Positions 22,990 through 36,700 of a stretch of 64,000 nt of DNA are shown piece by piece. The translations under genes and the position numbers were made by a program. A model generated the notes under the pieces. It saw only the letters and a list, made by a program, of their open reading frames with translations. It made no database searches and had not been told where the DNA came from. The DNA is taken from positions 1-64,000 of the forward strand of contig CANPOS010000001.1 of the NCBI GenBank assembly GCA_947575745.1. Reading direction: 5' to 3'. This DNA is from an uncultured Clostridium sp. (GTDB lineage Bacteria; Bacillota; Clostridia; TANB77; CAG-508). Position 1 is the stretch's first letter; every line of letters begins with the position of its first letter.

Positions 22990-25900
22990 GATATGAAATA
23001 ATAAAATTTCATATCTATTTTTTTTGCTCAAAAGACATATGAATTTAAAATTAGACATATATAATCATATCTAAAAATGATAAAAAAAAGAAAAATAAAA
23101 AAATAAATTGTCAAAAAGTAATAAACAATAAAAAAAGATAAATGTAAGAAATTACCAATAAAAAATAATATAAATTTTATAAGAAAATAAAAAAACAAAA
23201 AACAAATAAATATATAAAAACTTTAAAGGATTATAATTAATATTAGAAATTATATAAAAATAAAAAAGAAAACAAATAAAAAGTTTTTTAGTTATTTATA
23301 AAATTAAAAGGAAGATTATAAATAAAGAACAAATAAATATAAAGAAAAAACAAACAAAAAATAGAAAATAAAAATGAAATAAAAATTCAAATAAATAAAA
23401 AACATTAAAAACAAATGTAAGTTGAAAATCCGTAAATAAATATTAACACTATCAACTAAGAATAAATGGAAAAATATGGATAAAAACAACAAAATAAAAA
23501 AGCAAAAAAAAGAAAAAAGAAGAGTACTAAAAAAGTAAAAAACTAGATAACAAAATTTAAAGATAATAAAAAAGAATAAAAGCAAAATTGTGTAAAAATA
23601 AGATAATTGAAATTTGTAAAAAGATTTAGAACCTTTGAGAAAAAATATTATAAAAAATAAAATAATAAAGAGAAGTGAATAGAGAAAAAATGATAAAGCA
23701 AAATATATTTTAAAAAATTAGTATTAAAATGGAAATCAGGCAAGGTAACAAAATGACAAAAATAAAGAAGAAATTAATTTTTAATCTATAAAATAAATTA
23801 AAAAAAAGTAATAAAAAAATAGAAAAAGTTTGTCGAAAAAATTAAAAAAATAAAAATTTTTGAAAACAAAAAAATTGAAATTAAAAAATCTGAAAAAGAA
23901 ACTACACCTTTTTGACAAGCAAATTTGAATAAAAAAAATTCCACTACACAAAAAGACAACTGAAAAATAAAGAAAATTTATAAAATTTAATTCAAAATAA
24001 AAATAAAAAAATAGAGATATAATTATAAAAAAATCGAAAGAAAAATAAAATATTCAAAAAAATAAATAATAAAACAAGAATAAAATATAAAAAATAAAGA
24101 AATAAAATTTAAATAAATAAAAAATATAATTAAAATAGACAATAAATTTCATTGAAAATAATTTATAAAAAACAAAATAAATAGAAAAATACTTTAAATA
24201 TAGAAAAAAAGCTAATAAAAAATAATTTTAAATTAATTAAATTATTTAAAAAGAAAAAATAAAGTAAGTAGAGGATATAGGGTTAGTACGCTTGTATTTT
24301 GTAGTTTATAAAAGAATAAAAATAAAATTTAATTTTTTATAAATAATATTTATGATAATTAAAATAAGAAAATAAAGAATATTAAAAAAATAGGTAATTA
24401 ATAATTAAAATAAATAATAAAATGCATTAAAAGCAATTTAAAAAAAACAGAATAAAAATTAGTAAAATAAATAATATTAAATTGTAGTATAATACTAAAA
24501 AATAAAAAGTATAGAATAAATAAAAAATGATAAAAAAACAATTAATAAAAAAATATAAAAATTAAAATTCGGAAAATAGATTTATATAATGAGAATTATA
24601 AATAAATGAAAGATTGATTAAATTAAAAAATAATATTTTATAATAAAAAAATTTAAAATTGATACAATCAATAATACAACAAAAAGACAAAAAATAATAG
24701 AGGTAAAGACTAGATTTATAAAATGTAAGTTGATAAAAAATGGATTAATCCAAAAAATTAGAAATATGAAATAAAAAATCTAAAAATAAAAAGTTAAAAA
24801 AGAAAAGTATAAAACTAAATAATTACTAAAAAATTTTAAAAGAAAAGATAAACAAAAAATAAAATGTACTTTTTGACAATCTAAAAGATGGAAAAAAATT
24901 TAAAAAATAATAGTAAAAAAATATATACAAATAAATTTAAAAAAAATGAAATTTATTTGTATATATTTTTAAATATAAATTGAAAATAAAAATTAAGATT
25001 AAAAATAATTAAAAGAAAATAATAAAAATAAAATTTAAAATAAGATATTAAACTTATAATATAAAAGATAAATATTTATAAAAAAATTAAGTAATTAAAT
25101 AATAAATATTTATAAAGAAAAAAAGTAAATAAATATAAATAAAGAAAAATATATTAATAAAATATTTAAAGTAAAAAAATAATTTTGATTAAATAAAATT
25201 AAAAGAAGGATAAAAGTATATAAAAAATAGAAAAAAATAGAATATATAAGACAATTAAAATAGACAAATAAAAAATGTAAACCCAAAAAAGGTAAAAATA
25301 ATAAAAAAATAATGAACAAATATTCACTAGAATAATAAAAAATTGAAGAAAAATAAATTAAATAAAAAATAAAAGAAAAATTAGTTAGAATGTAAGTACT
25401 CCCTAGTTATAAAAACACTGATGTGGATAACTTTTTATTATAAAAAAATAAAGAAAAATAAGAATAAATTATTAATAAAATATAAAAAAACTCAAAATAT
25501 AGTAAAAAAAAGAGATAAAAACTAAATGAAGAATAAAGGCATTATGTACACAAAATAAAATATGAAAAAACAGATGAAAAAACAATTTAGAATTAGTATA
25601 AAATATATAAATAAATAATAAATAAATATTAAAAATAAAACAAAATGTATAAATAAAGGATAGTATTAAAAATGATAATAATAAAAATAAAGTTTTATTA
25701 AAAAATAATTTTAATAAATATACTAATAAATTAAAAATTCAAATTTATTAGTATATTAAATGAAAAATAAAATCTAAATAATTTATTATAAAAATTAATT
25801 TATAAAATAGAAATATAGTTCACAAAATAAAAAGTTAAATATTAAATTAAAATAAAAAGAAAAACAAAATAGAAATAAAAAAACGAAATAAGTTTTATAA

Positions 25901-28900
25901 AAAATAATATTAAAAAACAATTAAAGGAAAAATACAAAAAGACAAAAATATAGAAATAAAATTAATCAAAAGGTAAAGATAAAAAAACAAATAAAATTAA
26001 AAAATAAAAATTAAAATTAAAAAATAAAAAAATTAAAATTTATAAAATTAAAAAATAAAAAATTAAAATAAGAATTATTTTAGTAAAAAATTTTTATAAA
26101 AATAAAATAGAAAATATTACACTTTTTGACAATTGAAAAATAAGATTAAATAATATAAAATTTAATAATTAAAAATTAGAAAAATAAAGACAAAAAATTT
26201 TGAACTAAATTTAAAATTTAAAAACAAAAATTTTAAAATAAAAAATTTTTGAAATTTAAAAATTAAAAAATAAAATTTATTTTAATAAAAAATTTGTAAA
26301 AATAAAATTTAATAATATAAATTAAAAAATAAAATTTTTAAAATTTATAAAATTAAAAAAATAAAATTGAATAATATAAATTTAATAATCTAAAACAAAA
26401 ATTTTAAATTAAATTTTAGAAGATTAAAAAAATAATTTCTATAAATTTTAAATAATTAAAACTAAAAATATTTATATAAAAAATTATAAATTTTAAAAAA
26501 TATTTTATATATAAATATATCAATAAAAAATAATTTTAATAAAATTTAATTTAAATATAATTTGTAAAAAAACAAAATAATATAAAAATAAAAAAATCGG
26601 ATTAAATATAATAATAAAAAAATAATTAAATAATCGTATTTTTTATAGGAAATTTGAAACAAAAAAATATTAAATAAAAAAGAATAATTAAATTAATAAA
26701 AAAATATTAATTTAAGAAATTATTTATAAATTAATTATAAATTAATTATAAACAAACTAGAAAAAATATAGAAATAAACGCTAAAAAATAAATGATAATA
26801 AATATTAAAAAAATGAAACTTAAAATAAATTAATTAATAATAAAAAACAGAAAAAAAAAGAAAAGCCCTAACAAAAATAAATGCTATGTGGATAATTATT
26901 ATTAAAAAAGATTATATTTATTTTCAAAAAAAGTAGGATTTTTTTAATAATTAATGAAATTAAATATTAAAAATAATTAAACAAATAAAATAAATAAAGA
27001 ATATTTATATAAAAAATTAAAAGGACAAAATTATATAGATAAGAAATAATAATCAAAATTTTATGAATAATACAAAAAAATAAAAATAAAAAATATTGAT
27101 ATAAAAACAAATTAAAAAAATAAAATTATAAAAACAACTAAAAGTTTATAAATAATATAAAATAAATAGGAAATATTTATAAGAAAAAATAAAATTATAA
27201 AGTCTAAAAATAAAATGTAATAAAATTTTGTAAATAAAAAATCTAAAATTCAATATAAAATATTTATGAAAAATAAATTATATAAAATTAAGATAAGAAT
27301 TATAAAAATTTTAAATTATAGAAATTTTATTTTTTATAAAAAATAGAATGATAAAATTTTTAAGTATAAATAGTTTATTAATAAAATTTATTATAAAAAA
27401 ATGAAGTTATAATTTAAAACTGAAAATTTTATAAAAAGAAAAATAAAGATTAAAAATAGAATTATTACAAAAAGACAAGCATAGAATATTAGAATTAAAA
27501 ATAGAAAGTGAATAAAAAAATTAAAATCCAAATATAAAATAAAAATAGGAAAAATTATAAAGTCAAAATATAAAATAATATTTTAATAAATAAAAAAATA
27601 AATCTTATATAAAAAGAAAATAATAAAAATAACTCACTAAAAAATATACTTTTTGACAAGCGAATATATTGATAAAAATTTAAATATAAAAAAGTAAAAT
27701 AGAGAATTTATACTTTTATTTTTTATTTGAATTTAAAGAGAGAAAATAAAAAATTTAAGTGACAGAAATTTTTTAATAAAATTAAATATAACAAAAGATT
27801 AATTATTAAAAAATTAAAAATTAAATTTATAAGATTAATGAATAAGATAAAAAAATAAAATAATTTTTTAAAAAAATAATATAAAAAATCAAGTTAAATA
27901 AATTAATAATATATAAAAAGGAAATAATTAATTGTAAAATAAGTATATAACAAAATTATGATTAAAACCTATTTAAAGAGTAAGTAAAAATATAATTATA
28001 AATATAGAAAAATGCAATAAAAGAATTTAATTAAGTGATAAATAATAAAAAAAATTAAATAATTAAAAATAAATAGTAAAAGTATAATAAAATAAAAAAA
28101 GTTATATAAAAAGTAAACTAAAAATATTATAAAATTAGACATAAAAACAAAATAAATGTTCTGAAAAATGAGATGAATAAAAAAAAGACACTAGAAATTC
28201 AAAAAAAACGGGAAAAATATCAAAAAATCATAGTGGTCCCTAGTATTTTTTAGTACAGTGTGGATAACTTTTTAAAGAAAAATTGGATCTAAAGATAGAT
28301 AAAAAGATATAAAAAAATTTAAAAATTAAGGAAATTTAACATATAAAACTGAAAAAAAGTAAAAACAAAATAAGCACATTATGTCTACAAATGAAAATTA
28401 TAAAAAATACCAATAAAAAATCGAAATAAATAATAAAAAAATGTAAAAAATTTAATAAAATGAATAATTATATTATTAAAAATAAACATATAAAATTAAA
28501 AATATAAAAAAGATTACTATTAAAAATAAATGAATAAAATTTGCAAAGAAAAGAAATGCCAAATAAAGTAAAAATAATATTAATAAATTTAATATTATAA
28601 TTTTAAAATTTAAATTTATAAAAAATAATCTTAAATTATAAAAAATGAAAACAAATAAATTTATAAAATTAAAATTAAAAAACAAAATTTATAAAATTAA
28701 ATAAACTATCAGATGAAATAAAAAATAATTTCAAAAAGTTTAATTATAAAAAATAAAATTTCAAAAATAAAAATTTTTTTGACAGTACAAAAAAATAAAT
28801 TATAAAATAAAAAATAATGCAAATGTTTTAGAGAACACAAAAAGACAAAAAATAAAGCGATTGATTTAAAAAATCAAAATTGAAAAGAAAGTTAAAAATT

Positions 28901-31900
28901 TTTTCTATTTTATAAAATAGAAAAAATAATTTTAAAATTTTAACAAAAATTTTTTTAAGAAGATAATTAAAAAATTATAGTAAAAAATTTTAAACTAGCA
29001 TTAATTTTTAATAATACAATTTGACAAATATTTATCAAGTGTTTTTATAAAGAATTACTTAAAAAAATAATAAGATAAATTTTTTTAAATCTTTTATAAA
29101 TTTTTTTAAAATTATAAAAGTAAAAATAAAATATAACAAAAATTTTGTAAATAAAAATAAATCCAAAATTCAATATAAAATATTTATGAAAAAATAAATT
29201 ATATAAAATTAAGATAAGAATTATAAAAATGAAAATAAAATTTTCAAGTAGAAATAGTTTATTAATAAAATTTATTTTAAAAAATGAAGTTATAATTTAA
29301 AAGTGAAAATTTTAAAAAAGAAAGAATAACGATCAAAAATAAATTTATTACAAAAAGACAAGTACAGAATATTAAAATAAAAATAAAATATTAAAAATAA
29401 AAAGTGAATAAAAAAATTAAAATCCAAATATAAAATAAAAATTACAAAAAATTATAAAATCTAAATATAAAAATAATATTTTGATAAATAAAAAATAAAT
29501 CTTAGATAAAAAACAAATAATAAAAACTACCTACTAAAAATATACTTTTTGGCAAGCAGATATATTAATAAAAATTTAAATATAAAAAAGTAAAATGAGA
29601 AATTTATTCTTTAATTTTTTTATATTGAATTTAAAGAGAGAAAATAAAAAATTCCAGGGAAAGAAATTTTTTTAATAAAATTAAAAACGAAAATATAAAA
29701 AATAGATTAATTATTTAAAAAATAAAAATTAAATTTATAAGATTAATTAATAAAATAATTTTTTTAAAAAGTAATATAAAAAAATAAGTCAAATAAAATA
29801 ATAACATATAAAATAGAAATAATTAATTGCAAAATAAGTATATAAAAAAATTATGATTTAAACTAATAAAAAACATCTAAAAATATAATTACAAATATAG
29901 AAAAATGAAATTAAAAAATTTAATTAAGGGATAAATAATAAAAAAATTAAAATAATTAAAAATAAAGAGTAAAAGTATAATAAAATAAAAAAAGTTATGG
30001 AAAAAGTAAACTAAAAATATTATAAATTTAGGAATAAAAACAAAACAAATTTCCTATACAATGAGATGAATTAAAAAAAGGACACTAGAAATTCAAAAAA
30101 AATGTGAAAAATATCAAAAAAGTATAGTTGTCCCTAGTATCTTTTAGTACAGTGTGGATAACTTTTTAAAGGTAAATTGGTTCTAAAAGTAGATAAAAAG
30201 ATATAAAAAATTTTAAAATTAAGGAAATTTAACACATAAAAGTGAAAAAAAGTAAAAACGAAATAAGTACATTATGTTTACAATTAAAAAATATAAAAAA
30301 TACCAATAAAAAATCAAAATAAATAATAAAAAAATATAAAGAAATTAATAAAATAGATAATTATATTATTAAAAATAAATATATAAAATTAAAAATATAA
30401 AGAAGATTGTTATTAAAAATAAATAAATAAAATTTACAAAAAAAGGAAATGCCAAATAAAGTAAAAAAGATTATAAATTATAAAATTTAAATTTATAAAA
30501 AATAATCTTGAATTATAAAAAAATAAAAACAAATAATTTTATAAAATTAAAAATATTTAAAATTAAAAAAACAAAATTTATAAAATTAAATAGGTTATCA
30601 GATGAAATAAAAAATAATTTTCCAAAATTTTAATTTTTAAAAATAAAAATTTCAAATAGAAAAAATTTTTTTGTAGTGTAAAAAAATAAATTATAAAATA
30701 AAAAATTAAAAAATAAAATTAATATTTTAATAAATACAAAAAGACAAAAAGAAAAGAAGTTAATTTTAAAATTAAAATAGAAAAAGAATGTTAAAAAATT
30801 TTTTCATTTTATAAAATAGAAAAAATAATTTTAAATTTTAATAAAATTTTTTTAGATAAGATAATTAAAAAATTTATAGTAAAAAATTAAGTATCAAAAA
30901 ATGAAAAATTAGAATCAATTTATGACAATACAATTTGACAAATATTTAATGAAGTGTTTTTATAAAAAATTACTTTTTTAAAAATAACAAAAAATAATAA
31001 GATATATTTTCTTCAAATCTTTTATAAATTTTTTTTAAAAATTATAAAAGTAAAAATAATTTATATAAGTTTAATTTAATAAAAGTAATCATATATTTAT
31101 TTTATAAAAAATATTTCTGACAAATATAAATAAAAAAATTGATTTATAAAAATATAATAATTATAAAATAGTACAGTAATTAAAAAAAGATATAATAAAA
31201 AAATTAAAGAATAAATATAACTAATATAAAATAAATAAAAGTAAAAATATAATAAATAAAAACAATTAAAAAATATAGAATAAATATACAGCTAGAGCAG
31301 GTAGAGCAGTATATATGATTGACTAAAATTTATTATAAAATCAAATAAAAAATAATTATAATTTTAAAATAAATATTAAAATAAAAATATTATAAAATAA
31401 TTGAATATAATAAAGCAAAATATTAAAAGAAAAAATAGGAAAATAAAATTAAAATAATTAATTTAATTTTATTTATTTTATAAAAGTATTTTATAGAATT
31501 ATTTTATAATAAAAAGGTAAATAATTATTTTTTTGAAAAATTATTATTTAATGATAAAAGTTAATTTTAAAACTTATAATTATAATATATAAAATATTAA
31601 AATAAAATATGAATAAATAAAATAAGAAAATAAATTTTAAAAGTTATCTTTTTTAATAAAAAGATTTTAAACATAATTTTTTAGAAATAAATCACATAAC
31701 CAAAAAGACAACAGAAAGTATTAAGAAGATTACAATAAATTTATATAAATAATAATTATAAAAATATAAATTTATAAAAAAATTTTTAAAGATTAAAATA
31801 TAAATCTAAAAAAAGAAAAAATATTTTTAATAGTAAATTTATTTTAAAATTAGCATAAAACAAAAAGACAAAAAGGAAGGCTTTAAAAAATTAATTTCAA

Positions 31901-33590
31901 AATAAAAATCAAAAAAAATTAAATAAAAAAATTGTTATTGAAAAATTAAAAAGTAAATATAATTTTATAAAATTTTTTCAAAACTAAAAAATTAAAAAAA
32001 GAAAAATTAAAAAGAAAAATTTTTTTTGTTTAAAAAATTTTAAATATTATGTTACAAAATTATAAAATTCAAATATACAATTTGACAAGTGAAAAAATTA
32101 AAAAAAGAAAAATTAAAAGTCAAAAAAATTTTTTTAAGAAATAGATAAATACAAAAAAATAAAAAGAAAAATTTTAGAATATAAATTTTAAATTTAGAAA
32201 TTAGTTTTAAGAAAAACAAAATTTAATTTTAAAGATAAAAAATAATTTTATATAATAAAAAATTTTAAGTTAAAAAATAGAAAAATTTTTTTAAAAAAGT
32301 TATATCAAAAATGTAAAAAGTTAAAGCTGAAATTTTAAAGGAAAATTTATAAAAGAAAAGTAAAAAAGGATAAATAAAAAAGAATAGTATAAAATATTTA
32401 ATAGAAAAAGTAAAAAATAAGTTCAAATTGATTGGAAAAAAATGTAAGTGAAAAAGTCTAAGAAAACTGAAAAGAATTAAATATAATAAAAAATGATTAA
32501 AAAAGGGAAAAATAGAAAAATATATAAAAAATCAAGAAAAAAATAAAGAAAAAAGCCAAAATGTAAACTTAAAAAATTATGGAAAAACTAAAAAATACAA
32601 AACTAAAGTTCCAAGAAAAAATGTTTATGTCTAAAAAATATAATTTTTCGTTAAACTTAAATAAATATATAGAAAAACCAGAGTAGTCCCTAATAAAATG
32701 AAAAGACATGTGGATAACTTTTTGCTAAAAAATGGAAGGAAAAAACAGCTAAAAATAGTAAAATTAAATAATAAAGTACTAAAAAAACGCAAAAAAATAG
32801 AGAAGTTAAAACAAACAATATAAGCAAATTATGTATACATATAAATTTAGGAGTAAAATTGCTTAAAAAATACGAAAAAATGGTGAAAATTATAAAAAAA
32901 TTCATAAAAAAATATTAAAATTAAATAAAAGTTAAACGAAAATTTTGAAAGGAAAATACAAAAATTATAAAAAATTTTTGTAGGATACGAAGTAAAGTTT
33001 TTTTATATTTTGGAACTTAAGATTTTATAAAATTGAATAAGAAAATTATAAAAATGAAAATTTAATAAAAACATATATAAAAAAACAAATTAAAACGAAC
33101 TAAAATAATTACCAGATATTTACAGTTAATATTAATAACATTTAAAAGAGATTTTAGAACTTGAAAAAATAATTTTATAAGTAAAAAAATTTGAATGATA
33201 AAATTGAGAAAATGAAAAAGTAAAAATTATTTTAAGAAAATAAAATTTGTAATTGAAAAAGTAAAACTAAATTTTTTTAAAACAAAATTAATAATTTTAA
33301 ATTCAAATTCACGAGCAAACAAAAAGACAAAAAACTAATAAAAATTTCAATTTAAGAATTTAATTAAAGAGAGAAATTTAGAAGAATAAAAAAATTACAA
33401 ATAAAAGTAAAATGAAAATTATATTTAAAAAATAAAAAATATAATTTCAAAATAACTTTTTGTATTTAACAAAATCAACAGAGAGTGTTTTAAAAGTTTT
33501 TGAATAAAAAACAAGAAAAATATAAAAATAAAAATATACAATTTGACAATGAAAATAAATTATATTAATTAAAAATTAGTTGTTGCAATT
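22990..33590. other. ~10.6 kb ORF-free, extremely A/T-rich block with cryptic tandem organisation and dispersed DnaA boxes
   Basis: Only spurious ORFs of about 70-90 aa in the track, all hydrophobic minus-strand; A>>T on + strand; recurrent TGTGGATAA, ACAAAAAGACAA and TTTGACAA motifs. Confidence 0.9.
27220..31050. repeat. Diverged ~1.9 kb direct duplication inside the AT-rich block (about 27.2-29.1 and 29.1-31.0 kb)
   Basis: caatataaaatatttatgaaaaataaattatataaaattaagataagaattataaaaa at 27251 and 29171; tagtggtccctagtattttttagtacagtgtggataactttttaaag at 28231 and near-identical at ~30126. Confidence 0.85.
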
Positions 33591-33609
33591 TACAGCAAGA
33601 TAGACTAAA

Positions 33610-33725
33610 ATCACGCACACATGTGCAAAATTGCTTCGCAATTATTGCACGGTCTAAGGTAAATTAACCTTGTTGTATACAGAAAAATCTATATAGGGTC
33701 AGAATAAAAGTTGATTTCCTATACA
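33610..33725. repeat. Three-hairpin intergenic repeat, family B copy 1
   Basis: acatgtgcaaaattgcttcgcaattattgcacggtctaaggtaaattaaccttgttgtatac... Confidence 0.75.
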
Positions 33726-33781
33726 ATAAAAAAATAATAACAGTTTTTAAAACCATTATTATTTTTTTATAAAATTTATTA

Positions 33782-36700
33782 TTATTTAAGAATTAAATCT
33801 TTATCTTTATTAGATATTTCTAGTTCTTCATTTTCTTTATTAGAAGCTACTTGTTTTTTCAAATTGTCTTTTGCAACCGTAATAAGTAATTTCAATCTAT
33901 TTGTTTGGTTAGCTTCACTTGCACCTGGATCATAATCAACTGGAGAAATATTGGCATCAGGGAATTTTGAACGTATAGTTTTTATTACTCCTTTTCCTAC
34001 AACATGATTTGGTAAGCATGCAAATGGTTGAACGCATACAATGTTAGGAATTCCATTTTCTATGTATTCTATCATTTCGGCAGTTAAGAACCAACCTTCA
34101 CCAGTTTGATTTCCAATAGATAATATATCTTTTACTTTTTCCTCTAAGTGCCATATGTCACAAGGTAGAAGATAGTTTTTTGAAGAATTACTTAAAGCAA
34201 TTTTTAAGTCTTTTTCAAAAATATCTATTAATTTTAATGCCATTTTGAATATTTTTGCTTTTGTTTTATCAGTATTAAGTAAAGCATTAAATGTTATTTT
34301 ATGTGTAGCCATAAACTTTATAAATCCCATAAAATCAGGCATTATAACTTCAGCACCTTCATTTTCTAAAACATCAATTACAAAGTTGTTTCCAAAAGGG
34401 TGATATTTAATTAATATTTCTCCAACTACTCCAACCTTAGGTTTTTGAATAGAAGTATCAAGTTCTATTTTTTCGAAGTCATTTACCATATCATAAATAC
34501 TTTGTTTAAATTGTTTTGAATTTGAATTTTGCACTAGGGATTTAGACTTTTCAAGCCATTTCTCATACAATTTTTGAGTTTCACCTTTGTTTACTTCATA
34601 TACTCTATTTTTTAATAATAATTTTTGAAATAAATCCCCATAAACTACCGATTTTAATAGCTTTTCCATTAATGGTATTGTTATTTTGAAACCAGGATTT
34701 TTTTCCATACCTACTATATTAAATGATATAACTGGAACTTGTGGAAATCCAGCATCTTTTAGAGCTTTTCTTATAAATCCAATATAGTTTGTAGCTCTAC
34801 AACCACCGCCAGTTTGTGACATTATAAGAGCGGTTTTATTTACATCATATTTTCCAGACTGTAAAGCTTCTATCATTTGTCCAGTAGTTAAAATTGAAGG
34901 ATAACATGCATCATTATTAACATATTTTAATCCAGTTTCAACAGTTTTTTGCGTACATTTATCCAAAAGAACGACATTATATCCAGAAGATTTTACAGCA
35001 GCTTCAATAAGTTCAAAATGTATAGGTGCCATTTGAGGTATTAAGATAGTGTAATCTTTCCTCATTTCTTTAGTGAAAGGAATTTTGTGTATTTCATAAT
35101 TCCCTAATGTTTCACATGACACACAATTTTCTTTTTTCTTTTCTTCTAAACGTTTATTGATACTTGCAAGTAAAGAACGTATACGTATACGCACAGCTCC
35201 CAAGTTATTAACTTCATCTATTTTTATTAAAGTATACATTTTATTATAGCTTGATAAAATTTCTTCAACTTGATCAGTTGTTACAGCGTCAACACCACAA
35301 CCAAAAGAATTTAATTGTACAAGCTCCAAATTATCGTGCTTTCCAACAAATTCAGCAGCAGCATATAATCTACTATGAAATACCCATTGATCAACAACTC
35401 TAAGAGGCCTTTTAACTTGAACATCTTTTGCAATAGAATCTTCAGTTAAAACGCAAAGTCCAAGTCCAGTAATTAAAGTATCTATACCATGATTAATTTC
35501 AGAATCTACATGATATGGACGTCCTGCAAGTACTATACCTTTTAAGTTATTTTCTTCCATGTACTTTAAACTTTCAGTTGCTTTGTCTTGAATATCTTTT
35601 TTACATTTTTGATATTCATTTTCGGCTGCAATTGCAGCTTCCGTAAGCTCTTTTTTATTAAAGTTATACTCTGAGAATTCGTCTAATTCTAATACTTTCT
35701 TAACTAAGTTCTTAGTATCAAATGGTAAAAATGGATTTATAAACTTAATATCCTTTATTTCTTCAACATTATTTTTTATAACTTCTGAATAAGAAATAAC
35801 GATAGGACAATTATATTTGTTATCAGCACCTTCATTTTCTTTTCTTGAATAAGGTATACAAGGATAAAATATAGTTTTAATACCAGAAGATATTAAACTC
35901 ATAATATGTCCATGCGAAAGTTTAGCTGGATAACAAACTGATTCAGAAGGCATAGATTCCATACCTTTTTCATATGTCTTTCTAGTACTTTTTTCAGAAA
36001 GGATAACTCTAAATCCTAATTTTGTAAAAAATGTGAACCAGAAAGGATAGTCCTCGTACATATTTAAAACTCTAGGAATTCCAATAACTCCGCGTGGAGC
36101 TTTATCAAGAGATAAGGGGTCATATCCAAATATTCTTTCAGCTTTATATTTTACTAAATTAGGTAATTCAGAATTTCCAGTAACAATACCAGCACCACGT
36201 TCACATCTATTTCCAGAAATATGAGTTTTACCATTATTAAATTTGTTTATAGTTAATTGACAATGATTTTCACAACCATTACATCTTGTGTGTGTTATTT
36301 TTATATCTAATTTATCTAAATCTTCTAATGTAGCTAATGTAGATATGTATTCCATATCAAGATTTGCTTCATATTGTTCTTTACTTAAAAGAGCAACACC
36401 ATATGCACCCATAAGCCCAGCTATATCAGGTCTTACTACATTTTTTCTAACAATAAGTTCAAAGCTACGTAAAACAGCATCATTATAGAAAGTTCCACCT
36501 TGAACAACAATGTTATTTCCTAAGGTTTCTGGATCTCTTATTTTCATAACCTTTTGAATAGCGTTTTTTATTACGGAAATAGATAATCCAGCTGAAATAT
36601 CTCCTACGGAATAACCTTCTTTTTGAGATTGTTTAATTTTTGAATTCATAAATACTGTACATCTAGAACCTAAATCAACTGGCCTACGTGATATTAATGC

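Noticed and set aside
22990-33590. Hydrophobic minus-strand ORFs (23316, 25110, 28476, 32690) in the A/T desert
   Set aside because: Low-complexity F/L/I/Y translations of A-rich plus strand; no RBS or codon structure.
22990-33590. CRISPR array
   Set aside because: Motifs recur but at kb-scale spacing; no short regular repeat-spacer pattern and no cas genes.
22893-33600. A/T desert as a tRNA-Ser-integrated mobile element
   Set aside because: No duplication of the tRNA-Ser 3' end at the right boundary and no integrase ORF.
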